Part shown: in pieces, positions 34,101 to 42,240 of the stretch
Numbering within the stretch: position 1 is the stretch's first letter
Layout of the letters: each line of letters opens with the position of its first letter
Assembly: GCA_030147525.1 (NCBI GenBank)
Contig: JASBVF010000019.1
Location: forward strand, 1 to 58,024
DNA: 58,024 nucleotides
DNA from: Bacteroidota bacterium
GTDB taxonomy: Bacteria > Bacteroidota > Bacteroidia > Chitinophagales > Saprospiraceae
Direction: 5' to 3'
Translations under genes and position numbers: made by a program
Notes under the pieces: model-generated
Databases searched by the model: none
Told to the model about the DNA's origin: nothing
The model's input: the letters and a program-made list of their open reading frames with translations, nothing else

Positions 34101-35661
34101 CTTCGGGTTTCACCCAAAACTCGATGGTCATGGCCTCTTTAAAATGATAACCAAGGGCTGGTTCGACGATCATGTTGTCGAAACGGTTAATACCGCTGCC
34201 GTTGCCAGGGTTGGGGACGATGGCCATTTTCAGGGCCAGTTCATCCTGTCCGGGGTTGTTTTCAGCGAGGCTGATGCGGCGGTACCAAACGTTGATATCG
34301 GTGAAAACGCCCGTCTGCGTCCATTCGCCGCCATCTTCCATAACCACGTGAAGGTAGTCGCCGCTGAGCGCCATCCGGGGCCGGCGGCTGTTGCCGAAGC
34401 TGTAGAGGCCATAATACGAAGCTGCCCGGTTGTTGCCATCGGGCATGAGCTTGCCCACCTTCGGGCCGGTGGAGAGAACGAAGGCGCTATTGTCGGAGGG
34501 ATCGATGAGCAGTTGTGGCTCGATGCCGCCGTCGAGATAGGCGCCGGTGGAGGGGGTGAAATTCATGGCGTCGCTGAAACTTGCACCTCCGTCATTGGAT
34601 TGGCTGACAAAAAGTTTGTAGTTCGTCGTGTTGAAAATGACATACACGTTGTCGCCTTTCGCAGCGATGGTTTCCATTCCGCTGTGCAGGTTGGTCACCG
34701 TGCCTGACACTTTTTTCAAGGGTGAAAAACTCGTCCCGGCATCCGGCGAATGGCGAACGAAGACGGTTGGCGTGTTCGTTTCATCCCAACCCGACCAGAC
34801 GGCCCAGACATGATTGCCGTCAGTAGCGATTTTAGGCATGTAGCCGTTGCTGGAGTTGAGCAGCCAGAAGGCGTGGTGCTGCCCGCTCATGGCCGGTTCG
34901 GAGATGACGTTGTCGGTGAAATTCCCACCGCCGTCAGTGGAACTGAGCAGGTGGAGTTCGTAGTCGTAATTGGCCCACCAGCCGATGCTTTCGAGGTAGA
35001 GCAGGTACACGTTTTGACCGGCAATTTTCAGTCCGGTGAAATTGGAATATGTGCCGTACACGTCTTCCTTCACCAGCTTGTTTTCAAAACTGGCGCCGTT
35101 GTCGTCGGACTTGATGAGGTAGAGCCATTTTCTGGGAGTACAGAAGTGACAGTCCTCCGACATGAAAATCCGCACTTTGGTGCCCTCGGTATCGATTTGA
35201 AGTTCATAAATTGAGAAAGTTGTGGTGTAGAGCACCTTTGGGGTTTCGAAAGTCGCTCCGCCGTCGGTAGAACGGAAGTACACCAGCTCCCTGGTCGTGC
35301 CGAGATTGCGGCTGGCGATGAGGTGGACGAAGTTGCCGGAGACAGCCAGCCGCCGGTAACGCTTGTCGTAGTCTATATCGGTGTCGAGCAGGGTGATTTT
35401 CGGGTTCCAGGTCAGGCCGTTGTCGGTGGAGCGGCGGTAGTTGAGTTGCTTGTTTGCGCCGAGCCAGGTCAGCCAGGCGGTGTGCACGGTGGTTCCGTCA
35501 GCAGCGATTTCCGGGTTGAAATCTTCGTACCCGTTGACGGGTTCGCCCATGCCCTCGGAGAGGTTGCGGAGCCAGTTGGAGTTTTGCTGTGCCATGACCG
35601 CAAAAGGCAGCAGGCTGGCCGTGAGGACGGCCGCTTTAAGGAAAGAATAAAGACTTTTCAT
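31153..35661 (-). CDS. Giant T9SS-exported surface protein (BNR, LamG, PKD, TIG-like domains)
   Basis: The ATG at 35661 gives a signal peptide (MKSLYSFLKAAVLTASLLPF). The 1502-residue protein begins with several BNR/Asp-box repeats (SxDxGxxF, about 30-440). A LamG domain (about 480-690), a PKD domain (FQWDFGNGETSD, about 720-800), an IPT/TIG-like domain (about 810-900), a conserved SFDPNEKAG domain typical of Bacteroidota adhesins (about 1100-1290) and a T9SS type A sorting tail (about 1420-1502, ending in GKVLVLR) follow. It should be secreted and anchored at the cell surface. Asp-box and LamG domains fit glycan or matrix binding. A sialidase active site was not found. Confidence 0.85.
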   Translation of the reverse strand: MKSLYSFLKAAVLTASLLPFAVMAQQNSNWLRNLSEGMGEPVNGYEDFNPEIAADGTTVHTAWLTWLGANKQLNYRRSTDNGLTWNPKITLLDTDIDYDKRYRRLAVSGNFVHLIASRNLGTTRELVYFRSTDGGATFETPKVLYTTTFSIYELQIDTEGTKVRIFMSEDCHFCTPRKWLYLIKSDDNGASFENKLVKEDVYGTYSNFTGLKIAGQNVYLLYLESIGWWANYDYELHLLSSTDGGGNFTDNVISEPAMSGQHHAFWLLNSSNGYMPKIATDGNHVWAVWSGWDETNTPTVFVRHSPDAGTSFSPLKKVSGTVTNLHSGMETIAAKGDNVYVIFNTTNYKLFVSQSNDGGASFSDAMNFTPSTGAYLDGGIEPQLLIDPSDNSAFVLSTGPKVGKLMPDGNNRAASYYGLYSFGNSRRPRMALSGDYLHVVMEDGGEWTQTGVFTDINVWYRRISLAENNPGQDELALKMAIVPNPGNGSGINRFDNMIVEPALGYHFKEAMTIEFWVKPEAVSEEKKLLTQHVVGTWNMWNPAGFQLWASASNEPVNAIVTTTGSYALPAGKNMASGYWNHLAATYTNDGSPGNFKILLNGQVVNQLTATGDLKQQDALWVLGSIIGGFGGYMSSGVNASFDELRFWSVARTPEEIRDARFTPLNGDEPGLAAYYRFNAVSPFGEITDLSGNGHTGHLMYKEESPQSTISDLGLRFGYTQTVSTFAFQQESNGAESFQWDFGNGETSDLVNPSVTYATPGIYNVCLTAYGGEMFDTYCEEVEVFGIDRIYPTEGGNTDFLTLYIYGGGFNQNNVVKLRRSGFADIIASQTIFDEKKTLTALFDLAQQDVGLWDVVIANGPQEMVLPEAFSIVPGEVAEPFVTYNGGGLILFNRYTPQTITIGNKANVDAHGVLLWVTIPEAPGNDIAFLNLNILPPQVAIDHGNAAELEALGPYVVVDSLFGKPNHARVYTFYFPILPARSSFDIAMRVKVGQTSNQVPVNVWLSGPFYHSPLSPEVQGCVALSAAKALIKSGASFIPGVACLTGAMAIASDYLNDPPPTPSNFEHIDTRSWGWILGSNLLECAASLSGGSVITGILTTITSGVEAAQENADCYSGFRQVGWLDILYYPVGSFDPNEKAGTPGFTQEGYINRQSRLGYQVRFENKNTATAPAHEVVILDTLTFEKMDLENFSFGPFGWGDTILFPLPNSRQFSMDVDLRPEKDVIVRVSGELDEVTKVVKWRFLSLDPATMDLVYDPLGGFLPPNVTSPEGEGFVNFTLGISNDILNNEKIENRATIVFDANEPIVTNLHLNTFDLVAPVSELSVPSPSTTDTLIMLQLAASDDGSQVRNVEVWASENDSLYVFSHNAYGTETTFTGRYGSTYRFYSIAVDSVGNREAPPAVADAEVSVLTGTNEYIFLSGLRMYPKPAGDWLTVEFVLKHPARIRIELSDLTGKNMGTLLNADLNCSLHRLTVPLAVENGMYLLRISDGVRRVHGKVLVLR

Positions 35662-36179
35662 GGTCATTAATTTTGTAAAAATGACCAGCGGTCTTCCCTC
35701 TGACAGCCAAAATCCATACGACCCGATTTCCCTCCACACAGGGACGAGACACTGTCATTTTTGAAAAAAAAGTACCGGTGAGAAGTGTATGATGGGTGAG
35801 TGAGCAGGTTTTGGGGAATGAGAACAAGGATAATCAGCCTCTTGCCGGAATGATCAGCCTCCAATTTGACAAACAACCGGCAAATTTGCAGTGATTTTGC
35901 TCGCCCCGGAGTAGTGATTTTTAGCTGTATGAACAAAAGCTGAATAGTCCTTTCGATGCAGGCTGTAAAAATGAAGGAATAAAAAACGACCTTTACGCCG
36001 CTGCACTCAACCCCGGCGAGTTTGCGGGTCGGATATTGATGCGGCTGAAATATTTCAATCCTCAATCCTTCGTGTTTTGAGCGTAAAAAGGAAACTGGCG
36101 GCTCAGTTTTTCATGCTGATCAAATGGCAGCTGCTTTATCTTTGACCTTGAGCACAACTACAATGCGCTTTTTTTTGAC
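35662..36179. other. Divergent intergenic region, no gene
   Basis: About 520 bp separating the giant surface protein (minus) and the methyltransferase (plus). It is AT-rich with T runs. A TATCTTTG box at 36137-36144 could serve the plus gene, but no matching -33 TTG was found. ORF-like stretches near 35667-36065 have no recognisable content. Confidence 0.5.
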
Positions 36180-37250
36180 ATGATAAATGAAATTGACCTG
36201 CCGGAAGAGGATTCAGAGCAACCGGTAAAAACTATCCACGCACTTGCTTCTTACCTGCTGGACCGCCACATCGATCCGATGCACGAGGAAAGCATCATCG
36301 ACCGCATACATGAAATCCTGTCGGAGATGGCTATCGTTTCCGGCTTTGACGGAGCCCTGGAATGGCAAAACGATGTACAAACTTCCTCCGGCATGGCCAT
36401 TTCCGTCAATGAAGCGGCACGCTGTCTGTTGGATTACCGGCGTACCGGACAGTTTTTGCGGGGTATTCATCAGGCCATTCTGGATGCGAGGGATCGATAT
36501 CCCGGTGAAACCATCGAAGTGTTGTATGCGGGTTGCGGACCGTATGCGCCGTTCCTGACGCTCGTTGCACCGTTTTTTACGCCTGAAGAAGTGCAGTTTA
36601 CCCTGGTTGAAATCAACGGAGAATCCTTATCGGTAGCCCAAATGCTGATCCGGGAAATGGAGCTTGGCGCCTACCTTCGTGAATCCTTCCATGAAGATGC
36701 TATTTTGCTGAAACTGCCGGACCCGGAGCGCTTTCACATCCTTTTTTCCGAGACCATGGATGCAGCATTGGAGCGGGAACCAATTGTTTCCATCCTGCTG
36801 AACTTGCTGCCGCAATTGCGGGAGGACGTGTTCGTGCTGCCCCGCAACGTGATCGTTGAGGGTGTTTTTTACCGTGAAAAAGATTTGAGTAAAGGCCTCG
36901 ACGGGTTGTGGGACCCGGCAAATGAGGACGAGGGTTTTTCCATCGGTATCGTCATGGACCTGAAAGAAGCGCTTGGCACTTACCTTTCCATGCCGCCTCC
37001 GCCCGACCTTATTTTTCATGAACTTCAACTGAAACTCCCTCATGCAGAATGGAGGGAATATCTTGCGCTGCAAACGACTGTCGATATATGGGAAGGTTTT
37101 ACCCTTTTTAAAAACGAATCGGATATCACCGACCTGCGGGTCCGCAAACTGGACGATCTGCCATCCTGCGAATACATCAACTTTGAATATGAACTGGTCG
37201 ACGAGCCGATGCTGGCTTTTGGGGTAAGCATGGAAGAGTGGGAGGAGTAG
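36180..37250 (+). CDS. SAM-dependent methyltransferase, PRMT-like
   Basis: A 356-residue soluble protein. Motif I for SAM binding is EVLYAGCGPYAPF (about 120-130), followed by an acidic end of strand 2 (TLVEIN). A PRMT-style double-E region reads FSETMDAALEREP and is followed by LPRNVIVEGVFY, like the arginine-methyltransferase fold. The N-terminal 100 residues are a helical region and the C-terminal part is a beta barrel-like extension. Protein arginine methylation is possible, but small-molecule substrates cannot be excluded. The acidic C-terminus ends SMEEWEE. Confidence 0.65.
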   Translation: MINEIDLPEEDSEQPVKTIHALASYLLDRHIDPMHEESIIDRIHEILSEMAIVSGFDGALEWQNDVQTSSGMAISVNEAARCLLDYRRTGQFLRGIHQAILDARDRYPGETIEVLYAGCGPYAPFLTLVAPFFTPEEVQFTLVEINGESLSVAQMLIREMELGAYLRESFHEDAILLKLPDPERFHILFSETMDAALEREPIVSILLNLLPQLREDVFVLPRNVIVEGVFYREKDLSKGLDGLWDPANEDEGFSIGIVMDLKEALGTYLSMPPPPDLIFHELQLKLPHAEWREYLALQTTVDIWEGFTLFKNESDITDLRVRKLDDLPSCEYINFEYELVDEPMLAFGVSMEEWEE

Positions 37251-37505
37251 GCAGGTAGGCGAGTAGGCCGGTAGGCAAGTAGGCCGGTAGGCCGGTAGGC
37301 CGGTAGGCAGGTAAACTGATTTTCAGCTGCGCTATGTCGGGATTGTTCAAAAAACTGTGTCACGAAATGTACACAACGCATTGATTTTTAAAACGTTGCG
37401 TGCGTTACGTCATGGTGTGAGCCAAAATTTCAAATAGTGCCCCTGCTATGTCCGGCAATTCCGGCAATTACTCGCCTACCGGCCTACTTGCCTACCGGCC
37501 TACTC
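37247..37505. repeat. Long inverted repeat of GTAGGC words enclosing a second repeat
   Basis: The left arm (about 37247-37317) is a run of AGTAGGCCGGTAGGC-type words. The right arm (37466-37505) is its reverse complement (CGCCTACCGGCCTACTTGCC...). Between them, 37345-37425 holds a member of the CAACGCATTG/CGTTGCGTGCG family also found at 42128-42208 and 57905-57968. It lies between two convergent genes. Confidence 0.65.
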
Positions 37506-37509
37506 AAAA

Positions 37510-38565
37510 CTACGGTTCCCAGTACCACGGCCGCTCCACCGAACTATTTTGAATTTGCGTGCAATCCCGGCACTCCGAGTATTGCGGCTGGCCCGACCAG
37601 CTGCGGCAACGGGGTGGGGCGGAGACGCCAAGTTGCGCTGCACTGACGAAATGGCGTTTGTAATGAACGCCCGCCACGGAGAAATAGCCCAGTATCTGAT
37701 CGTTCGGATCGTCCGGATTGTAGAGGTTGCCGGTGACGGTACCCGGAGGCGGGTCAAACAGACTCCCGTCGATGGTCACATTGTCACGAACGTCCCGCCA
37801 GTATTGGTATTCCGCTTCGCTGATGGAGTATTGAAAAATGTGAAAGCAATACATGTAGGCAAAACGGTAATCATATTTGGTGGTAAGCAGCGGTTCGTCG
37901 AAAAGCAGGCCGTCGGCCAGGCTGTTGGTGTCAAAAACCTTGATGTTGTTGAGGTCCACGGTGTTTTTAACGTAACAGATTTTGCGGTCGATAATGCCTG
38001 GGTAGTCTTCTCCGAATTCATATTCGCCGGTAGCCCGCCAGCGCAGGTAAGGACGTTCCGGCATTGCCGACACATCCGTGTTCATTTCCAGTGCCAGCCG
38101 TTTGTCGTACAGACTGGTGCCTGCCTGGCTGATGGTCAGTTCCTCCACAACTTTGGCCGTGGCCGGCAGGAGCGGCGGCGCCTGGGCCAGTACGGCAGGG
38201 GTGCTTCGGATGGTTTTCTCATCGGCGGTTTTTATTTCAACATGGTAAGCCTTTCCGGCTTCACCCTTCATCAGCCGGGAGTAAACGCCGCTGGCCGTTT
38301 CGGTGAAATCAAAAATACCGCCTGCATCGTCCAGCACCCGCACGGTGGCGCCGGTGACGGGCTCCTTGATATGGTCGAGGCCCAGGCCCAGCAGGGCGCT
38401 GTAATTCAGACGGATATCGTGCACCTGCAGGCTGTCGGACAGGAGTCCGTCGACCACCAGCAGTTGCCGGGCGTCTCCGGTATCGAGTCTGATTTCATCG
38501 ATGCAGCTGCCGAAGAGCAGTCCGGTGAGCGCTGCGAGGAGGAGGTGTTGAAATTTTATTTGCAT
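37510..38565 (-). CDS. DUF4249 lipoprotein partner of the TonB receptor
   Basis: A 351-residue lipoprotein (signal MQIKFQHLLLAALTGLLFGSC) with the DUF4249 hallmarks: LVVDGLLSD near the start, then an Ig-like TGATVRVLDDAGG segment and a conserved CRDC-like Cys pair at the C-terminus (SECRDCTQIQ). DUF4249 proteins sit in the outer membrane next to SusC-like receptors and probably help to capture ligand. The gene lies 39 bp downstream of the receptor gene and would be co-transcribed. A near-complete antisense frame is a composition shadow. Confidence 0.85.
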   Translation of the reverse strand: MQIKFQHLLLAALTGLLFGSCIDEIRLDTGDARQLLVVDGLLSDSLQVHDIRLNYSALLGLGLDHIKEPVTGATVRVLDDAGGIFDFTETASGVYSRLMKGEAGKAYHVEIKTADEKTIRSTPAVLAQAPPLLPATAKVVEELTISQAGTSLYDKRLALEMNTDVSAMPERPYLRWRATGEYEFGEDYPGIIDRKICYVKNTVDLNNIKVFDTNSLADGLLFDEPLLTTKYDYRFAYMYCFHIFQYSISEAEYQYWRDVRDNVTIDGSLFDPPPGTVTGNLYNPDDPNDQILGYFSVAGVHYKRHFVSAAQLGVSAPPRCRSWSGQPQYSECRDCTQIQNSSVERPWYWEP

Positions 38566-38604
38566 GCCCTGGTTGTTTTGATGTAAGTCGAGTTAAAAAC
38601 TCAG

Positions 38605-41001
38605 TTAAAATTTGAAATCATAAGTCACCGCCGGGAACATTGTCCCCAGCACGGCCACCCGGTAAGCTTTCACGTTCTGGAAGGGGTTTTGACGGAAAAA
38701 AACCGAAAAAGCATTCTTCCGGAAATAAAGATTGTAAATCGAAAACGTCAGGCTGTTGCGCCAGCGATCCCTTTTCCCCCAGGGACCCACCGTGTAAGCC
38801 AGGTCGAGGCGGTGGTAGTCGGGAATGCGGTACCGGTTGCGCTGCGAATACACCGGAATCGTCAGCACATTCCTCGTCGAATAGGTGCTGACGGGCGCCG
38901 TGGTAGGCCTGCCGGTGCTGTAGGTAAAATTAACGGACAGGCTGCTGTTGGGTTTGATCTGAAAGAAATAGTTCAGGTTCAGGTTGTGCGGTTTGTCGTA
39001 ATTGGAGGGATACCATTCGCCGCTGTTGACGCCCTCCTGCACAGCCGATGCCTCGATTTGCCGCTGCGTTCTCGAATAAGTGTAATTCAGCTCAAAGCGA
39101 TGCTGGCCGTAGGCTTTGTTGAAATACATTTCCACGCCGTAAGCTTTGCCCTGTCCGGTCAGCAGTTCGGTTTCGATATGATCGTTCAGCAACAGCTTCG
39201 CAAAATCCTTGTAATCAATTAATTGGTAGATCTTTCGGTAAAAAAGCGTGACGTAGGACTGGATGGTGTTTTCCCTGAAATTCCGGTAATATCCGATAGA
39301 GAAATTGTCAGCGTGCTGAGGCCGGATGTAATAATTGGAGAGCTGCCAGATATCGATGGGCGTGGCGGAAGCCGTGTTGGAAATCTGGCTGAAAAACTGG
39401 TACGAACGATTGTAGCCAAACTTCACCGAACTCGCTTCGCTCAGGCGGACCCGCAGCGAAAGGCGTGGCTCCAGCCCTGTGTACGAAGCGGTCTCTTCGC
39501 CGTCGCCGAATTGCAGACTGTCCCGGATGGTTTCTTCCGTTTTCGGAACACCTTCCTCGTAGAGCAGCACCCGTTCCGGTCCCAGGTTTTTAAAAAAGAT
39601 ATAACGAACACCCGCCATCAGTTCAATGTTGTCGCTGATGGTCCATTGATTATTCAGAAAAAGGCTGGTCTCGTGTGCCTGTTCATCAGGCAAAAGGTCG
39701 GCCTTAACGACCGAATTTTCCAGCGGATTCAGTTCGCCGGGTGAAACGGTGTATCGGTTTTGCTCGGCGCCCAACTCCAGTTGAATGGCGTCAGTCGGCT
39801 GGTAAAATCCGATCAAACTGCCCCGCAGGAATTGAATGTTGTTGGTGAAACGGGATTGATCATTGCCGTTGATGTCGAAGAGATTACTTTGGTACTGGCC
39901 TGCGTTGACGCTGGTGGTCAGGTTGATTTTTTTACCCACCAGTTGCCGTAGGTAAACCGAGCCGCTGGTGGTGGCGTATTCAAATTTTACCTCATCGGCA
40001 AACTGGAAATTATCGTGCGTGTTGAAAGCCGTGAAGCCGATTTTCGTCGTGGGCGTGAGCCGTGCATCTGCCTTGGCCGTCAGGTCGTAAAAGAAAGCCT
40101 GGCTTTTGCGCAGATCGACGTTACGGGTGCGTTTCAGCATCCAGTCTACGTAGCTTACCCTGGCCCCGGCAATGAACGAAGCCTTGTTTTTAACGATCGG
40201 CCCTTCCAGCACCAACCGGGAAGAGGCGATGCCAACGCCGCCCTGCACGGACATTTGCCTGTCGTTGCCCTCCCGTAATTTCACATCGAGCACGGAGGAA
40301 AGCCGTCCACCGTATCTGGCCGGCACGCCGCCTTTGTAAAGCGTGACGCCCTGCACCATGTCGGGGTGAAAAAGCGAGAAAAAGCCCAGTGCATGAACGG
40401 GGTTGAAGACCAGGTTGCCATCCATCAGGATGAGGTTTTCATCCGTATTGCCGCCCCGCACGTTGAAGCCGGCAGCGCCCTCGCCGGCACTCGTGACGCC
40501 GGTGACGGATTGCAGGCTTCGCAACACATCCATTTCACCCAGAAACTTGGCCTGCCGTTCCAGTTTTTCTATACTCAACTGCTCCACACCGGCCATGACG
40601 GAAGTCAGGTTGTCATCCGCCCTGATGTCACTGATCACCACTTCGTTGAGTTTCAGCGCTCCCGTTTGCAGCCGGAAGTCCTGTCTCGCATTACTGAAAA
40701 TCTGAAACGGGGCATTGAATTCTTCATAGCCAAGAAAACTGATTTGGATGGAATACTTCCCCGCAGGCATGGTGAGTCGAAAGCTGCCGTCGGCCCGGCT
40801 TACATCACTCAGACCGATGGGAAGTATCTGGAGCACGGCGCCCGGAATCGGTTCGCCATTGGCAGCGTCGAACACCTGGCCGCTGAGGGTAACGGAGCCT
40901 TCGTTTTTTGCGTTTTTATCCCCTAACTCCATGATGTCCTGTTGGCTGAACAACGGGAGGGTAAAGAAAAGCAACAGCAGGGTAAAAGTTGATCTGGTCA
41001 T
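38605..41001 (-). CDS. TonB-dependent outer-membrane receptor (CarboxypepD_reg plug barrel)
   Basis: A 798-residue receptor: signal peptide (about 1-19), CarboxypepD-like domain (SGQVFDAANGEPIPGAVLQI, about 38-115), TonB plug (about 125-235: RADDNLTS, GFNVRGGNTDENLILMDGNL, SLFHPDMVQGVTLYKGG) and a barrel of about 22 strands ending in the aromatic-terminal TYDFKF. It is predicted to import a ligand across the outer membrane using TonB energy. The downstream DUF4249 lipoprotein suggests a SusC/D-like complex, but nearby enzymes do not reveal the ligand. Confidence 0.9.
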   Translation of the reverse strand: MTRSTFTLLLLFFTLPLFSQQDIMELGDKNAKNEGSVTLSGQVFDAANGEPIPGAVLQILPIGLSDVSRADGSFRLTMPAGKYSIQISFLGYEEFNAPFQIFSNARQDFRLQTGALKLNEVVISDIRADDNLTSVMAGVEQLSIEKLERQAKFLGEMDVLRSLQSVTGVTSAGEGAAGFNVRGGNTDENLILMDGNLVFNPVHALGFFSLFHPDMVQGVTLYKGGVPARYGGRLSSVLDVKLREGNDRQMSVQGGVGIASSRLVLEGPIVKNKASFIAGARVSYVDWMLKRTRNVDLRKSQAFFYDLTAKADARLTPTTKIGFTAFNTHDNFQFADEVKFEYATTSGSVYLRQLVGKKINLTTSVNAGQYQSNLFDINGNDQSRFTNNIQFLRGSLIGFYQPTDAIQLELGAEQNRYTVSPGELNPLENSVVKADLLPDEQAHETSLFLNNQWTISDNIELMAGVRYIFFKNLGPERVLLYEEGVPKTEETIRDSLQFGDGEETASYTGLEPRLSLRVRLSEASSVKFGYNRSYQFFSQISNTASATPIDIWQLSNYYIRPQHADNFSIGYYRNFRENTIQSYVTLFYRKIYQLIDYKDFAKLLLNDHIETELLTGQGKAYGVEMYFNKAYGQHRFELNYTYSRTQRQIEASAVQEGVNSGEWYPSNYDKPHNLNLNYFFQIKPNSSLSVNFTYSTGRPTTAPVSTYSTRNVLTIPVYSQRNRYRIPDYHRLDLAYTVGPWGKRDRWRNSLTFSIYNLYFRKNAFSVFFRQNPFQNVKAYRVAVLGTMFPAVTYDFKF

Positions 41002-41162
41002 TGCGTTGTTTAGAAGCGGCTTAGCTTTTTTGGTTGAAATCCGCCTGTTTGGGCGTTTGTTGCAGGATGAAAGGTTCTACTTCATCAAGCCTTATCAATG
41101 CTCAAATATCTCCGTCGATAGCTGTCGGATTGGAGCAGGCAAAATATCAGAAGCCCTTTGCC

Positions 41163-41170
41163 CAAAGGTA
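41163..41170 (-). promoter_or_regulatory. Possible -7 box (TACCTTTG, minus strand) for the receptor operon
   Basis: It reads TACCTTTG on the minus strand, about 160 bp before the receptor start, without a good -33 box. The rest of 41002-41306 contains no gene. Confidence 0.3.
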
Positions 41171-41306
41171 TCCAAATCAAGTACTTTTTTACTGTGGAGT
41201 GGGGATTAATTGGCGAATGGCCTTGTGGAAGGAAGGTTTTGGTCGTTTGGGCAACATTGGCGGGGTGACGAGAACCTTTACAAACAAAGCAACTAAAATA
41301 AAGCGG

Positions 41307-41345
41307 GTTCCCGCCAAACCTCGCCCTGCAAGGCTCGACGGGAAC
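41307..41345 (-). terminator. Hairpin after the small barrel gene
   Basis: On the minus strand GTTCCCGTC (41345-41337) pairs with GGCGGGAAC (41315-41307), with further partial pairing inside. A T-rich stretch follows. It lies 8 bp past the stop of the 41354-41926 gene. Confidence 0.5.
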
Positions 41346-41353
41346 GTCACTGT

Positions 41354-41926
41354 TTAGTACCAGTTAAAACCAATTCCGACCTCAAATGCTGCGGCATCCC
41401 GGTGGAAATCATTGCCGAGGTAAGTCCGGCCAAGGTGGACCCGGCTTTGAAGATCGAGTGCAAAGTTTCTGGTCTGAACCAATTCGTAACCCATACTGAA
41501 AGCCACGGCACAACCAAAGTTCCAGTCCTCGTCCTTAAAGTCGTCCACTTCGTAAAATGCGGGGAAATCCATCGCCAAACCAGCGCCGGCATTGATCCAC
41601 CAGCGATCGTCGAGCCAGTATTGGATGGAAGGAAGGAAAGATTCGAAGCTGCGGTCTTTGCCATCCTGCTCGTAGATCATTCCCGGAAAAGTAGCGAGCA
41701 GCGCCGTGCGTTCGTTCAGCATCCATCCGATTTTCAGGTTGGGGAGGCTGAACGCTCCCTGTGCTTCATCAAAGTCTGTTTCCAGTTGACTGTCGGCAAG
41801 GCTGATGACGCCGCCGCCAATTCCAAAACCGATCACGAAACCTTCCCGTTCAACGCCGCTACCAGCGTGTTGTCCAAAAACTGAAAGCGCACAAAAAGTC
41901 ATTACGGTCATCAATAGATTTTTCAT
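41354..41926 (-). CDS. Small outer-membrane beta-barrel protein
   Basis: A 190-residue exported protein (signal MKNLLMTVMTFCALSVFGQ). It has a beta-barrel strand pattern with alternating aromatic/hydrophobic residues (FVIGFGIGGG, LKIGWMLNERTALLATFPG, WWINAGAGLAMDF, LQSRVHLGRTY) and a terminal aromatic residue (FNWY). It resembles 8-stranded OmpW/OMP_b-brl barrels of Bacteroidota. It has no clear operon partner; the receptor gene lies about 350 bp downstream on the same strand, beyond the hairpin. Confidence 0.75.
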   Translation of the reverse strand: MKNLLMTVMTFCALSVFGQHAGSGVEREGFVIGFGIGGGVISLADSQLETDFDEAQGAFSLPNLKIGWMLNERTALLATFPGMIYEQDGKDRSFESFLPSIQYWLDDRWWINAGAGLAMDFPAFYEVDDFKDEDWNFGCAVAFSMGYELVQTRNFALDLQSRVHLGRTYLGNDFHRDAAAFEVGIGFNWY

Positions 41927-42051
41927 TGTTTGATTGTTTTAAAAGTGAATTAATGTGATTGAAATAATTGATGACACAAAGGTGCGGCAGGCTTGCCTTG
42001 CGATCGTCCCGGATTACATTTTCGGACGTAGTGGTGAGATTCCGGACTTTT

Positions 42052-42208
42052 AAATGATGAATGATGAATGGTGAATGATAAATGATGAATGGTAAATGAT
42101 GAACGGTGGACGGGAGTGGACGGCCTTGTTCAGAAATCTTTGTTACGCAAAAACGCTACACATGCAACGAGATAGTAATCAATGCGTTGCGTGCGTAGCG
42201 TGAGCAAA
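42052..42208. repeat. Intergenic region: ATGATGAATGG run and dispersed CGTTGCG repeat
   Basis: 42052-42104 is a low-complexity run of ATGATGAATGGTGAATGATAA words. 42128-42208 belongs to the ATGCAACG...CAATGCGTTGCGTGCG family shared with 37345-37425 and 57905-57968. No gene lies between 41927 and 42240. Confidence 0.55.
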
Positions 42209-42240
42209 AGCTTGAGAAGCAGAGGTAATCAGTAATAACA

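Noticed and set aside
31033-34707. Two long plus-strand ORFs opposite the giant surface protein
   Set aside because: They are antisense shadows. The minus frame has a signal peptide, known domains and a T9SS tail, while the plus frames show no recognisable domain.
37549-38586. A 345-codon plus-strand ORF opposite the DUF4249 gene
   Set aside because: It mirrors the DUF4249 gene in a frame kept open by composition; no domain or operon support.
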